64,000 bases of DNA from Cyanoderma ruficeps (GCA_008694505.1 VZDJ01000056.1:6513205-6577204); one strand, 5' to 3'. Counted from the stretch's first letter, positions 26,340-40,900 are shown. Made by a program: numbers and translations. The notes: generated by a model from the sequence alone, not told the origin.

Positions 26340-26620
26340 ATGATTTAACAGCAAGATTAAGTGGTGTAGTGAAGTGGTTTAACTCTCATATAAGGAATAC
26401 TTACTGTGATATACGATATGCTTTGCAAATGCTGATGTGGATAACATCAGTCTGCTCCTCACGTAACTACGACTGTTGTCCTGCCCTATTGACAAAGAGA
26501 AAAACCCAGGGAGCTCTTGACAAGAAAACTGTGGTTTTACCCCTGAGAGGATGAGGAAGATCCAGGAGCCACTGCAGAAAATGAAAGCAGGAGACCCTCA
26601 GGGAACTCCAGTGGCTTCAG
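26340..26620 (+). pseudogene. Doubtful relic of a Y-box/cold-shock-domain gene
   Basis: One frame contains GVVKWFN followed two residues later by IRNTYCDI, echoing the cold-shock-domain signature (VKWFN then RN-x-Y-x-x-I) of Y-box binding proteins. Further along, short stretches look collinear with the same domain's coding sequence: AAAAACCCAGGGAG, AACTGTGG, GAACTCCAGTGG. Frame shifts and an insertion of about 30 bases would be needed, so only a decayed retrocopy is possible. The resemblance could be chance; there is no poly-A or target duplication. Confidence 0.2.
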
Positions 26621-29600
26621 ACTGAACAAACTTGATTGTGAGTTTATTTTTGAGATACTCCACTTGATTCTTCAAACCAACACATCATGTTTGGTGGTAA
26701 AGAAATGTTACAAACACAACTTGGGATATACATCAAATGGCATGTACTGAGGTTTGGTAGGTGCTCCAGTGCTCCTATTGAAGGGCTCTTGGAGGGACTC
26801 CTCCAGGAGAGAGTTTGGGGGTGCAGAGCTTGGATGGGGAGAAAAGCTCAGCACTCAGACTCACATATTTATTTGTTTAAATAGCCACTGCCTAAGCTTG
26901 TTTGGGGTTCTGCTATGCCATATGAATTTTTATGAAGCAATTCCCAAGCTGGGAAGACATGAAAGGTGAGGAGAAAGGGAGGGCATTTCCTGGGAACTTG
27001 CTAGAAGCACAGTCAAGTGCCTGAAGGAAGTCCAGGGAGTGAAGCAGGGGTGATCAGTGTAGTGCCAGGGTTGGAAACATCTGGTCAAGAGGAGTAGAAA
27101 GGATGGGATGGACTGAGCAGAAACCATGGCTCCTGGAGCTGCTCAGCCCTGATGCCTGCTGCTCAGGACCCTGCTGAGCAGTGGTTTGTCCTTTCTTACT
27201 GCTTTCTTCCTACTCCACATCCTCTTGTTACACCACTTTCCCTTTCTGGCTCTTTGCCTAATCCCCAGGGACTCCTCCAGGGAGCTTCCCTGAAACATCC
27301 CACTGAGATGCACAGAGCAGGCACACGCATGTGAGGGGAGGGAGGCTCAAAGCAAAGACCTCAGCAGGTGCATTAAGGTCCAGGGCCTTCAAAGCAGGGA
27401 CTGCTGCAAGACACAGCACCCAAAGCAGGAGGGAGACACTGAACAGACATGGGACACTGTGTGGTCACAGCTTCTCACAAACATTTGGTTACGAACCATG
27501 AGTTATTTGGGGTTCTTATGCTTTTCAGTTCAGGTAATCATGAGAAAAACACCTAAATTCAAGAAAAAATAAAATTCCCAATTCTTAGGGTGTCAGAAGG
27601 AGCTTTAAATTCGGGTCTAGGAGCCCAAAATCTTTGTAAAATGCATCCAAAAGAAAACCAAATCTATATGGATTTTATCTCATGAAGGCTCAGCTTTTCA
27701 TGATTTCCTGCAGTTGTGTCATCATTTTTGCAACAGGGGACTGAAGGTTTATTTTCTCTCATTTCCTAGCCTGAGGGAATTGCTTAAGGAAACTCTGTGA
27801 TAGCATTTCTATAGCAGGGAACAATCCAGAGCTGGTCAGGCTAAGCAGCTGTGCCTCCCCAGCTCCCTGTTATCTGAATAATTACCATCCTGCATTGCCT
27901 CTCGCTCAAAGCATGATGTTATTCCCTCACTGGATAACAAGGTAAAATCAACTTTCCTCACAAATCCCATTATCTTCTGGAAGATCCTCTCTGAATACAA
28001 ATCAACAAGTTCAGCACTGACAGGAGCCCAACAGCAACACGCAGCTCAATTCAAATTACCTCCACGCTGCAGGATGAGACAATCTGGATTACTGAGAGTT
28101 ACCTGGGCAGAGCAGTGACTCTGCATTTTATGAGCTCTTCTTCCTCAGATCAAAGGGGTTTGATGAGCATTTAATTAAAAGATAAAATAGCCATCCATAA
28201 ACTACCAGACTAACCTTTTGAGAATACAGCTCGAATTACAATTAAAGAATGACTATAATTGTCAGATTTTTGGCCTTCACCAACACTACCCTCCATCACT
28301 AAGGAATAAATTGGCTGTTGGGATTAGTGCCCACCTTGCTTTTTAATGCTGTCATAGGGCAAGATGGTTCAGGTGCTAAGAGCTCCCACACAACACGGGG
28401 TGTCTCTTGTTCACCCAAATCCGGGGAGATTCACAAACAAAATGATAGCTGCTCTTTTGTTGCAGAGCTGCAGCAGAGGTGTGCTGGTCCCAAGAGAAGC
28501 CATCCTCACTCTTGCCATATGGATAATTATTTCTTGATAGGGTGTTACACTCCTCCTGTGTCCTGGGGAGAGGCAGCCAAGGAGCAAAGCCCCTTTAGAA
28601 GGTGAATGTATGAACCCTGGGGATGGTGTGCTGTGAAATATAACTGTAATATCTGCACTGGGTTTTCTCCTTTCTGGCACAGTGATGTAACTCTTCCCTC
28701 ACTGGCTGAGACAAGGTGTCAGTAATTTTTAAAGACAATGAGCGTGATCAGTCTCTATGTCTTCCCCATCTCACACATGGACTGCTGATGCTCACTGGTT
28801 TATCTCATGGGAAAACTGCATTGTCTTGTCACAGCTACACAACAGGACAGCAAACTCTTGTAAGTTAAGACCCAACAGGCACCTGCTTTTTTAAAAAAAG
28901 AAGAGACACAAGTTGCACAGGGAGAGGAAGCAGCTCCTACTAGAAGAGCTGAGCCAGCAGGAAAATGAAGATTGACTCTCAGGTGCAGAAATCCCTGAGA
29001 TCTGCTTCAGCGAGGAGATCTTCTCTGAAACAGCACAGTTTGAGAAGTGTTTCAACCCAACAAAGTCGCCAAAGCCAGACATGTCCCAGATATGCACACC
29101 CACCGCCTTGGAGTCCAAGAATCTGAGGTACCAAACTCATCTAACACACCACAAAGCTGAAAAATTCCTTAGGCAGTGCCAGAGGAGGACACCAGTGGTC
29201 CCTGTGCCCACAGCCCTATGTCCTCACTCCAGCATTTTGCTTATTACCTCAAGGGCATTTTCACATATTTGGTGTTTAGTTGTATTTTTCTCCAATGCAT
29301 TCTCTTTCCTGTGCATATTTACAGTCTGTTCTGAGGATGACTTACATTCAAACCCCAGCATTAACACAGTGAGACCTTTTGCATTGAAAAGTCCAGAGAC
29401 ATAAAGTATAACAACAATTGTTTCCTAAATCTCTGCCTTACTTCAAGGTGCAGAAGAGACTATTATTTTCATTTTGCTTCTGGATCTGTTTTTTTCTCCT
29501 TTTGTCTGGCTGAGTAGCATTGTAATCTTAGAGGAATTAGTTGTTATCCAGCCTTGATAAGAAGGGCAGAACTGCTCTCTGAGCTTGTAGAATTGAAGTC

Positions 29601-31728
29601 CCTTTTGATAGAGGAGTTGTTATACTCTTTGCACATTTGTTTCACTAATGAAATGTTTCAAAAATATTAAAGGATCTAAAGATGTTAAAATGTCTGGATG
29701 CTGGCCAGTTCTTTGATGAGTTGATTTTACATTCAAAACCAATAAAGCATTGGTCAAAGTGACAGGGTTTGGCTTTACCCTGAATAATTCCTTTGCTTTA
29801 AGACTTTTCAATTGAATCAGTCAAACTCTGACTGTGCTTAGTCATTGAGGTGTCAGTGCTAACACACCTTGGTAATTGAAGCAACACGGAGGAGTATTTT
29901 GATTTAACTTAGCTGTAACCAGCAGGCAATGCATTCACACTGCAAAAGTGAATTTAAGGGTCATTCTGAAAAATGATGCAGCTACCAAGAGGCCACAAGT
30001 CAAAACAGCCATGGGAGGGGAAAGGAACCAGGAATTTGTGGGGAGGGGAGAGAAAGGGTGTTCGGGAGAGGGTGTCTTTAGGGCTCTGGTACTGCACAGA
30101 GCTGTCTTGCTGGCCTCAAAGCTGCAGTGCTCCAGCCCCACTGGGGTTTTCCAGTATGAACCCTCTGGAGGTGGGATTTCCCAGGGTGAGTAACAGCCCT
30201 GCAGGACAGAACCTGAGCTGCAGAGGGGAATATTTTACATTTAGAGGAGGAAGACATTAGATACACTTCCAAGACTACTGTGCAGTGAAGATACATCAGC
30301 TTTGAGCAGGCACTCGATCGAGAATGAAAACTTAAAAGAACTGGAGAGATCTACTTCATGTTTGTCTCCAATCCAATTGTGTCATTTTACATACTGGGAA
30401 CTATTTAAAAAGCAAGTAATGTTATTGTTCAGGAAGGTACATGCCACCCTATAAAGCTGCTTTATCTCCATATTGCTAATGCCACACACAGCAGGCAGAG
30501 CTACATTAGAATTGTTTGAATAACTGCCAACAAATTGACAAATAGAACAAAATAATATATTTTGTCACCTTGAAAGCTTCACTGAGAGGAATTGAGCATA
30601 TTCCCTTCTCTTGCAGCTCAGTAGGTCCCCATTCCACAGGATGGCCATGCCAGAAGGAAATTAGGAAGATTGCGTTTTCAGAGCTTCAACAAGAACTTCC
30701 AGAGGTGTTTTTTCTCCCTGATTGTTTCCCTTGAACTTTCCAAAGTGCTTCCAGTGTAAGTAACCATGCTGTGCATAAACCTGGCACAAACCACCCAGGA
30801 GCACAGGCTGTGGTTTCATAGTGCCACTAGCCTCTCCCTCCCCAGTCAAACCTGACACCAATTACACAGGCATGAATCTGCTCTGTCCCCTCTTTGTAGC
30901 ACTTACTCCTGGCCAGATTTGGCACAGATGCAGAGGGCAGTGGCAGAGCAGCTGCAGAGGAACATGAAAACAGCATCAGGAGCTCTCCTTCCCACTCACC
31001 AAGTTATTCACCAGAGAGAGCTTATGGATTGCACTAAAGCAGGTTGATTTTGTAAGTAGCTTGGTACCAAAAAACTAATTTATTTTTAATTTTCTGAGTC
31101 AGATGAAAGGTGACCGGACCCAAATAGCAACTATGAATTTTTAGTCCACTGAAAGCCCTGGGGCCCGTTGGTGCAGCAGTCGTTGGCAGAGCTGCAATCA
31201 ATGCCTGGCTCTGTGTTTACACAAGGGAGCTGATTGATTACTGACTGCCAACATGATTGCCCATGCTGCAAACATTTTTCTCTGGACAGCTCTCCAAGGC
31301 AGCTGGGTTGTGAGGCTAACAAGCATCAAGAGAAGGGTGTAGCAGCAGATCAGCCATTTTTAGGATGTTTATGTTAATGTCCTGACTGCAGTGTTCAAGT
31401 GGTCTGAGGCTCTGGAAGCCCCCAGAGCTTTTGTGTGCTGTAAGGTTCACCCAAGTTCTTGTGGCCAAGGCACCACACCTTCAGTGGAGAAAAACAAACC
31501 ATCCCTTCCTTCCACAGGACATTTTCAGGGACATCCTGCCCATATGTTTTGTGAGGAGGGAGAGAGGGTTTGCTGTCTTATTCTCACCCTAGCTGAGGGC
31601 ACAGGAGGTGATTTCCCCTTCTTTCTTGGTTTAAACCTTCCCATCAAAAGCACTCCACAGAACCTTGCTTATAGTGCAAATTTTACTGGTTCTACAGAAA
31701 CCCAGGACTTCTGTGTTCTCCATCATCT
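26621..31728. other. Intergenic, no gene recognised
   Basis: Unique-looking AT-rich sequence with only short frames, none above about 107 codons and none resembling a known family. Confidence 0.55.
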
Positions 31729-31930
31729 GAGTAATAGAATGGTTTGAGTTGGAAGAGACTTAAAGAATATCTCATTTCACCCCCCTGCTATGGGCAGGGA
31801 CTCCTTCCACCAGACCATGTTGCTCAGGGGCCTGTCCAGCCTGTCGTTGAACACATCCAGGGATGGGGCAGCCACAGATTCTCTGTTCCAGTGCTTTCCC
31901 ACTCTCACAGTAAAGAATTTCTTCCTAAAT
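31729..31930 (-). mobile_element. CR1 LINE 3' fragment
   Basis: The plus strand reads AATAGAATGGTTTGAGTTGG, then CCCCCCTGCTATGGGCAGGGAC, CACCAGACCATGTTGCTCAG, GAACACATCCAGGGATGGGG and TTCCAGTGCTTTCCCACTC, ending AAAGAATTTCTTCCTAAAT. This is the classic complement of the avian CR1 3' end. The insertion is 5'-truncated, about 200 bases, with its sense strand on minus. An overlapping plus-strand frame is a by-product. Confidence 0.95.
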
Positions 31931-34900
31931 TATTTTTATTATTTTATCTGCAAGTAGAAGAAAACGTCTCTTTCCTTAATCTCTCTTGTAAAATCTGCAC
32001 TTATTTACAAACAGAGAGAGACAAGTTCCCCTCCAGGAGCTATGACGTTTGGTATGAGCTGACATCCTTCATGACTATTTCAAGCCTTGAACTGAATGAT
32101 GCAGAGGGATAGACCACATTTCCCTCCCCAGCCAGAGTTGCTTTCAGGCAGAGGTGAAGCCAGGAGCTAGAGCATGCTTGGTATTAAATCAATAAACTGA
32201 GCATTTTCTCCCAAAATGCTACTTTTGGGAACAAAAGGATCATTTTTCCCTAATCAAAGACAGCAAATAAATAAGAAAACTATTTTATGCCATTTGTAGG
32301 TTTCACACGTGCAATCCAAAACCCTGGTGAACAAATGAAAGAACCCAATGAATTTTTGGCAAATGGCATAGACAAGACAGTCAAACTACTCTCCAGTGCC
32401 CCAAGCTTTCCACAAGGGCCTTTTACAGGACGCCATTAATTAACAACGCAGAGAAAAGTGTTGGCAGCTACTGATGATCAGAAAACACAACCAGCTTGAT
32501 TTATATGGATCCTTCCACTACTTCAAGACAAAGTCCAGTTTTAAAATTAAATCTCTATTTGCCTCTGCTGCCCTTTCACCACCTGACACAGCAATAACAA
32601 TGCCAAGAACCAAAGCAGTGAGGTATTGAACAAGGGTGTTGATTAAATGTGCAGGGACAGACAGTGCACAAGTAACAACATCAACTTTTACTTTACAGCC
32701 AGTTTGTTGTGTCAGCTGTGGGCACAGCAGCCTTACTAGCTGTTGCCCAAATATATTCAAAAAGAAAACTGCATTATTGCAATCAAACTGTATTTTTCAA
32801 GGAATGAACCCAAAAACACCTTGCAAGAGCCAAATGGTTCCAGAAGGCTGTGGATGAGCTCCCACCACTTCCACTGGCTTTTCTTCACAGTTGGGATGTG
32901 TGATGTTGTTATGCCCACACTATCTAACAGTGAAAAGTTAAGCCCTTTTTGCTACCTTTTGACTTTTTTCCTTTTATGTTGAGAAGAAGGTTTTGCAAAC
33001 AATACCTATATCTTAGTATAAACATGCAAAAAAAAAATCCTCTATACATCACAATGTTTGGAACAGTAAAAATTGCTACTGGCTTTGAGCTGCAACAGAT
33101 GGCAACGCACCAGGAGAGGTGATAGAAGGGTGTGGATGTTCCCAACAACAACTTACAGACACTTCCAAGTTTTCCCAAGCAGTTGGTCATCACCAGTTCG
33201 CTCTTTCTTTCCATCTTTCCTTCTTTTCAAGTTTGGCCTTTCTTGCTCCTGCTCTCCCAAGAAGAGGCCACGTTGACTCCAAGTGACATTTCAATCACAG
33301 AGATAGGTCTCAAGCGCAATATATTATTAAAAAACTCCACTAAATCAGAGAATGCCATGAAACTTCAAATGCTGCAGTTCTGATGCCATTCATCAGTAAA
33401 AATAAAGTCCCTGCTACAGAAAGATGCATTGGCTGGGGATATCTTGCTGAAGCATGCAGAAGGAAGTAAGAGGGAAAGGGTCTTTCAAAGGTGAAAAGAA
33501 TAAACTAGAAAATCCAGCCAGTTGAGGGTTCAGCTGAAATACATTTCATCCCATCAAAAGGAAAAAAAAAAAGGGGGTTTCTTTCTGAACTGACGCCTTC
33601 ATGGGCCATTTCAAACCCTCCTATTTTCACACATAATTCTACAGTCAATGGAAAGGTGCACATGTCACACCAGGGCATCACAAGTGTGACCTTGTTTACC
33701 CCTTGGTGACACACTGATGGGGCAGAGCTCCTGCAGCTCTTCCTCTTCTGCTGATGCAACTGAAATCTCCCATGGGAGTGGGAATGCCCTGCAGTTCATG
33801 CCAAGGACAGTGGCCATCTCCACCATTGCTTTCACTATTCTGGATATTCATGCAAAAGCTTTGCTTCGTCATCAGCTTGGCTGTTTAGCAACAACATTCT
33901 CAGTAACAATTTAGGTTAATGATCAAAAAATTTTTAATGAATACTTTCATTACACTTAGTTGCTGGAGGCCCCGCCAACATTCTGTTGGTCTGAGTTTTA
34001 AAAAAGCGCATGAAGGAGTACTGGATACAAGAGGAGCCTTAGCAACTAAGTGGAATTTCTAAAATCACTGATATGGGGCAGTCAGAGAGGCACTGAAGTC
34101 CCCACATCAGACTGCAGCAAAGGCCTCAGCACAGCAGAGAAAGGCTCTGCTCTGCAAACTTTGACATCAAGACGTAAACTTCCGAAAGAAAGTGGTAGCA
34201 CTGGTGCCCTCATTTTTCTGTGTGACATCATCTTCTCCAATAGTGCCTGTGTCACCTCACAAACACGCTCAGCTCCATGTGTGCCCTCCTTGACTGTGAG
34301 CAGTGTGGCCATGGGGTTTTCCATCAATGGGGGGATGATCCTGGCACATGGGTCACAGGGGCAGCAGGTGGATTAGCCCCAGAGCATCTCCTTGGCAGGC
34401 AAGAGGAAAGCAGCACTTTCCTCCTGCCCTGGCCAGCTCTCTTGGGGCTGAGACAGAAGTGTGTTCATGCCAAACGTGCAGCTGTGACAGAACTACCCCA
34501 GGGAAGCAACTCTGCAAGAACATCTCGAGAACATCTCTTCTATAACCGAGCAGCCTTAACTAAATGCAGCTGTGCAGCCAAAGTGTCCTGATCAGCAGTG
34601 CCCGAGGACATCACCCACAGCCCTCACCTCCATCCTGCCGCCTCTGACAGGGGCCAGGCACAATTTCAAATCCCCACCAATTCAGGGGCCCCAGTCCTAA
34701 CGCCCTCCATAGGACCGGCTTCCATCCTCAGCGTGGATTCCAATTCCATCTACATTTCAGTAAAATGCTGCTGATTTCAACAGAGACCATCCCGATCAAT
34801 GCCAGCTGATACAGAGGCAGAAGAAAACCTTTCCTGCAATCACCCAGGGCATCGGCAACCAAGAGGCATCTTGGCAGGATGCACGAATAGCCTGATTGTG

Positions 34901-37900
34901 TCCATTTTCAAGAGGGAATGCATATGTATGGCTCTGCATCCAGCTCAGCCTGTGTGAGGCTCTGCTGCCTTGATGAGCAATCAGTCTGCTGCGGGAACAA
35001 ACGCCTAATGACTGCTTTCAGCTGCTAATCCCACGGCTTTTTCTGGGACAATATCGAGGCCTGAACTGCAAATTCACATCTGGCCTGGTTGGAAATTAAC
35101 TGTGAACCAAAAGGGGGTTGGCAATTAGCCTTTGGAAAAATCTTCACTAATTCACAAGCAGGGAACAGGACACGAGAGCCCTCAGTGACCTTTCAGAGGG
35201 ATTTGCTGGTGTGGGTGTAACACAGGGGGTCCTGGATTTATTTTAGGGAAAGGCTCTCCTCGTTTTTGGCTTTGGTGTATGAAAGAATTCAGGAACAGCG
35301 ATTTTCCAAATGTGTGGTGATATTCATTTTCACAGCAAAATGCAATTTGACTACAGTTTCCCACTGTGCATTCAATTTCCATGAATGTTACTGGGATTAA
35401 GATTTCTCATGGCTCTTTTATTTTGCCATCTTCAATGAAAACTGGCATTGGTATTTGTACTCTTGCTGTTTTTCTTGAAGTCTGACAATATTCTATTCTG
35501 CTAAAACCCCTAAACCTCCTTAAGGTTAACAAAATTCATGCCAAAAGATTGGTTTCCGACTTTTAACTTGCTTAAAGGGTGTCTTTATTTTTAGCTGTTA
35601 AGATCAACAGTAAAATTAATTGTTTTTCACCTAGTTTAACTACACTTTAGTCCAGCCCTCACACACCTAAGAGGAATAGCCAAATCAGCTCAGGTCAAGC
35701 AAGAATGAAATATGTCATCTCCCTACTTGTCCATCAAGCAAATAAGTCAATGGGAGGAAAGGAAGAAAATTGCCAAGGTTTCTAGTATGGTTGGGGACAG
35801 TACTAGAAATTGTTGTTTGCAAATGTAAGCTGAAAATCACTATTTCTCGATGAAAAAAATAAAATTATGCTTCCTGCCCTTCCAGGGGGTCAGCATGCAC
35901 CATTCACTGCTCCTGCACTCTGTGTCACAGCAGGGCTCCTAAGAGCCGCTGGGAATTATCTCCCTGCTCCACCCAGGGCTCCAAAACCTCTGTGGCTGCT
36001 CCTGACTGTGTCACTCGAGGGGCTCAGGGGAAGAGGAATGCAAAGAAAACCCCTCTCATTCATATTTCTCCTAAGTATTTAGGGTGGTTTGCTGATTCAC
36101 TTCGCAGCTTGGCTCGCAGCAAACTCAAAATTAAGTTACTAGAGAATAATGACCATTAAGTGACTGAGATTGCTTTATTTCTCTGAGCCTTAGCAACAGT
36201 CATTTCACTTGCCTGTTGCCATAACAACTCTAGCGTGCACATCAAGGTCACTAAGCCCACTTTGCTTCTTGCCTGTAGCTATGTCTCTGATGGCTTATAC
36301 GCCTCATTTTTATTGTGGATTCGTACACGGTGACTAGGAAGAAAAGGTAGTTTTTCATCTTAGGAGTAAACAAGCACACAAAGATGAGCATTTCTCAAGG
36401 TAAAAGAAAATGGACAAAAGACAAAGCATTTGTGGGAAATGTTCATTCTTAATGGGAAGGCAATTTGTTGAAGAAAAAAAAGAAGTTTAGAAATATATAT
36501 ATATCTATCCGAGGTCCAAAATACCCAACATGCAAGGAATCAAATTGGCAGTAAATTCTAACCTAGAAAAAAATTCCTGAAGAGTGGGTATGAGTTCCTT
36601 GATTTCCAGGAGGACCTTCCAGCCTGCCTGAGGATGTGAGCACGGGCACATCCAAGTCCCTCAAGTGGCATCTCAGATATTGAAGAATTCTGACCTTGGT
36701 GTTTAAATAAGTTTAGCTCCAATGGAAATTCCCCATTTAGTGTTGGTCTAAGACCCCACAGTGCACAGCTGTGCACTGAGGCATGCTGGCCTGAAATAAG
36801 CCGGAGCTGGAAAGCAGGAGAGGACCGCTGAGCTGGTGAACTGCAAAGCCCCAGGTCAGGCAGGAAATCGCTCACAGCATCATTTTCCTTTGTTATTCCT
36901 TTCATAAATGTTAATGGATGCAAGTTTTCCTCCATATTATTTACATGTCACACATCATTTTCATTGTATAGAAAGGCTGTAAAACATTTTTTTAATGCGA
37001 GCGAACCACATTCATTTGTCTTGTGAGCCAACTAGAGGCACTTTCAAAGGAAAATCTAAGCTTCTACATTACCAAAGCATTTCTTCTGCCACGTGGAAGG
37101 AGAAAAAAGAATTACTCTCTCTGAACAAAATATAAATAACTTTGCCACCTTGTCTTACAGCTGGTTGATTACAGCAGCTAGTAAATGAAAAGGCTTTTCT
37201 GTTTGTCAGATTTACACCAAAAATATCAGGAAAAAGATGAAATGGCAGAGAGATTTATGAGGCACTAAATAGTTCTGTGAATCAGGACTGAAATACAATT
37301 TTATATATGCGTGTAGTAGTTGGCTACAGGACAAGATAGATAGAAAGACAGACATACATATGTGCACATCGATGGATAGACAGGCAGCCATCCACACTGG
37401 AGCTGGACCACAAAATGCCAGATTTCAGTTTTGCTTGATCATTTCTAGTAGGCCCAGCTGACTCTGGCAGAGATTCTGGCCCAGCTCACCCTGAATCTTT
37501 CTACAAAAGGCAGAGCAGCAATTTAATTTTTTAGCCAGGACACAGAAGAAAAGGAATAGCTACAGACCTTACAAGACCCCTGGGGCCAGACAAAAAACTT
37601 CCCACGTTCTGGGACTCCCAGACATGCAGCCATGACACAGAACCTCCACTGGTAAACAGCAAGGGGTTGTTTTTGAGTTGACAACCAGAGAATGGCTAAA
37701 AAAGAATTGGTTGACTTTTTGGCAGCTATTGTGCCCTGGTGATACATACAGAGAATAAAGGCAGAAGGCAGAGGTGCTCTTGGCAATGGCTGTTGCCATG
37801 AGCAAGTTCAACTCACACAGGGAAATACAGATTGCTGACGAGTTAAATTGCCAAATTTAGGACATTCAAGAGTAATCCCAGTACTTATGATGGCATCCAT

Positions 37901-37919
37901 GACCTCTTAAAAGGGCTTG
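31931..37919. other. Intergenic, no gene; AT-rich block at 36.1-36.3 kb
   Basis: No recognisable frame. 36101-36310 is AT-rich with TAGCAACAGTCATTTC and CCATAACAACTC, a texture seen in conserved elements. A short TA run is at about 36494. Confidence 0.5.
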
Positions 37920-37931
37920 TGACAGCTGTCA
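37920..37931. promoter_or_regulatory. Perfect palindrome TGACAGCTGTCA (TGIF/PKNOX/MEIS-type)
   Basis: TGACAGCTGTCA is a perfect 12-base palindrome. It is the known dimeric site of TALE homeodomain factors (TGIF, PKNOX) and contains a central CAGCTG E-box. A second copy with one mismatch lies 786 bases away at 38706. Binding is inference. Confidence 0.4.
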
Positions 37932-40900
37932 TACCCCAGGTGATGGGTGGGGAGAAAGAGCGTGCTGCCTGCCTGGCACCAGCAGGAACACAGCCTGGGT
38001 GCAGGGGCTGGATGTGGCTGGCAGGATTGGGGCAGCTCTGGAAGCAGTGGAGAGCTGATGCCAGCCCCTTCCATGGGTCATGGGAAGGATGGTGCATGAG
38101 GGACCCAGAGGGATCTGTCTGGGGTCCACAGGAAGGAGGTAGTCAAAGTCTAACACAAGGGCACAGTCTGTCCTGCTGAGGGTATATAAGGTTGAGGAGA
38201 AATTGGTTTCTGAACCCTTTTATTTATTCATCAGATCTAAATTTATCCTTTTCAAAAGTTGTCTTATTTAGTGCATGTTCTAGACAACCCAATGTTAGGC
38301 CACTTTAATAATTCAAAGTCCCTTTGATGTCCCTAGTGCAGTGAGTTTACAGGAAAGCCCCAACACGTCCACCCCAGAGCCCTGGCTGACTCTAGGTCCC
38401 ACCAGAGACAAAACTAAACAGCTAAAACAGAGCCAAAATCTCAGTACTGCTCTGCCTTGAAATCGAGGGAGCTCACCCTGTTCACCTTTGGTGAGGTGCA
38501 GCCCATAAAGCTCTGCCTGCCTACAGGTATTAAAAGTGTGGTGCTTTAATGCCTTTTGCCAGCAAAAAAAAGTGGAGATGTATCTCAGGGAAACAGCACA
38601 TTCAATTGCTGCAGATTCTGCTGCTTCCCACAGAACATCTCTTGTTATTACTTTAATAACCGAAGAGGAAATCCTGTTAATCATAAGTCTCAAGGTTGTG
38701 GGAGCTGACAGCTGTGATTTCACAGCAGTTGATAGCTCAACACAGGCACAATGAGATGGCAGATAAGGCACGTCGTGACTGTCAATAGGGAATTGAAGAA
38801 GTTGCCTTATTTTTTACCATGCACGCACCTTCCCTCCCAAAAATGTCACACATCTTTCATCTCCTGGTTATTACAATGAATGGACTGCTCCTACAATCAG
38901 GTGCCAACCTACAATTAAAGACACGCAGGTGTCAAGCACTGATCACCACTGCTTGAGTCAGCAAGAGGTTAAACAGGGAGAAGATGAAATCAGCCAGGAA
39001 AGAAAGTAAAACAAATAATTGAACTAAACCATCTCTGCTAGATTTTGCCATTAAAAAAACCCAAAACGTTCAGCAGCCTGAGTTTGCTTGAAACATCAAT
39101 AAACTTTTCTTTAAATCATTGTTTGAAGCTCACAGTTCATGCGCCAGTAAAACTGCCAGTGTGGCAAAATGAGTCTGGTTTTGAGACTCCTTTGTGGAAT
39201 GAGCTTCCTAAAATGGTGGCTATCAGGAAGCTTTTACATCCCAGCACATGCCCATTACCACACATAAAAGTAAAAAGTCATCCTGTGCAAACCGACTGAA
39301 GCCTGGCAAATACTTTAAACCTTTTGTGATTTTAAATGACACACAGTGATCTTCTGTTTTCACATCACTTATTGCCTCTGACACACAATTTGTTGGCATG
39401 CCTGGGGTCACAAGGCAAGAGAGCAATGCTGAATTACGGCAGCCAGGAGGGTTTTTCCTCCTCCTTGCTACACATCCTCTGCAGCCTTTACACAGTGCAT
39501 GGTCCGTAGCTCCTATAGGTGCTACAGAAATAGAGGGGACTCCTGACACAGGAGGATGCTGGAGAGTGCACACAGATGTGGACTCATCTTTCTTTCTCTG
39601 AGCCCTGAAGGAGATTGCCAAAGGCTCCCACAGAGAATTCAAGGAAATGCCCATGAGGAAAGTGAAAACAAAAATGTTAGTGAGAAACCCAGTCTTGACC
39701 AATGTGACCAACACGGGAACTTTCTTGGGAAGGAATGGAAAAAATAACCCACAAAAATCTGGCCCAAAAGGCAATGAAATATCTGCTTCTGGATGAGACT
39801 ATAGGGTCAGCAGTCCAGGCCAGGACACGATGGATATGAGAGAAACTTCCACTGCTGCAAAGCCAAACACCTCAGGAAAAAATGTGGCCACTCCTGCAGC
39901 TGCTGGACAATTCAGCCTTGATTCTCTGGGCACCCTGGGCACTCACCTTGAACAGCAACTTTAAATCTCGCTGTAGAGGGCTTGTGTCAGTACAAAATCC
40001 TGCGGTTTGTTTAAAGTAGAGATTCTTACCTGCTATTTCAGCAGAGCCTGCTGGGGCTTTGTGGAGATTTCAGAGGGAGGTCATTGCATCCTCCCCCAAA
40101 GAGAGACCCAAAGCCCTGCACACACAGCAGCAGGTCTGTGAGGTGTCTCCTTGGGAAGATCCCATGGGATGGCCCTTGCTGCCCAGATCGACACAGAGCC
40201 TCCAGAGAGAAAAGGTTTCCTTTTAATTAACTCAGACCTGACTTTGCAGAAGTTTTTCACAGCCCCAAACTTTATGTAATACTTCAAGATTAACAGTTAA
40301 ATAAGAAGAGACTTGACCTGGAAAAAGTTCCAGCTTAGGCAAAATTTATCTTTTTTTTTCTCCTCATTTTTAGCAAAGATAAAGATGTTTGGCTATTGTA
40401 GGTACAGCTGTGCCCAGAAGGATTAGCTATTAGTCAGCTCACGATAATTAGTCATCTAAGACACCATCTTTTAAAGACCTCAAATAGCTCCATCTGCATG
40501 TTACACTGAGGTCTTGAAGCTCAGTGCAGGAGAACCAGGATCCCGTGCTGGGAACCCAGGAGGAAAGAACAGGACAGAGTTGACAGCTGCATTGCCATTT
40601 TTTCCTACCCACTCAGCCCTCCCATAATGAGGGAGAAGAGACACTGGCACTTCCAGCCGTAGGCAGTTAAAAGCACAGTGCTGGGAATGTTGCCTTCAGC
40701 ACTCCTGAAGTGCTGCTGCAGACTCACTCCCCTGTGCTGAGTGGGGACCACGGAGCCCTGGCAGCATCTCTACAGGCTGTGGTGGTCCCTCACCTCAGGG
40801 CTGCTGTAGGAGGGAGGTTTTCTGCACAGGGCATGGGCTGAGGAGCCCCACAGGGCTGGCAGTGGCAGCATTGTTCCCCTATCCACCAGTCATGGAGATG

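Noticed and set aside
39223..39774. 183-codon minus-strand frame
   Set aside because: No known motif, overlapped by two plus-strand frames, no splice or promoter context.
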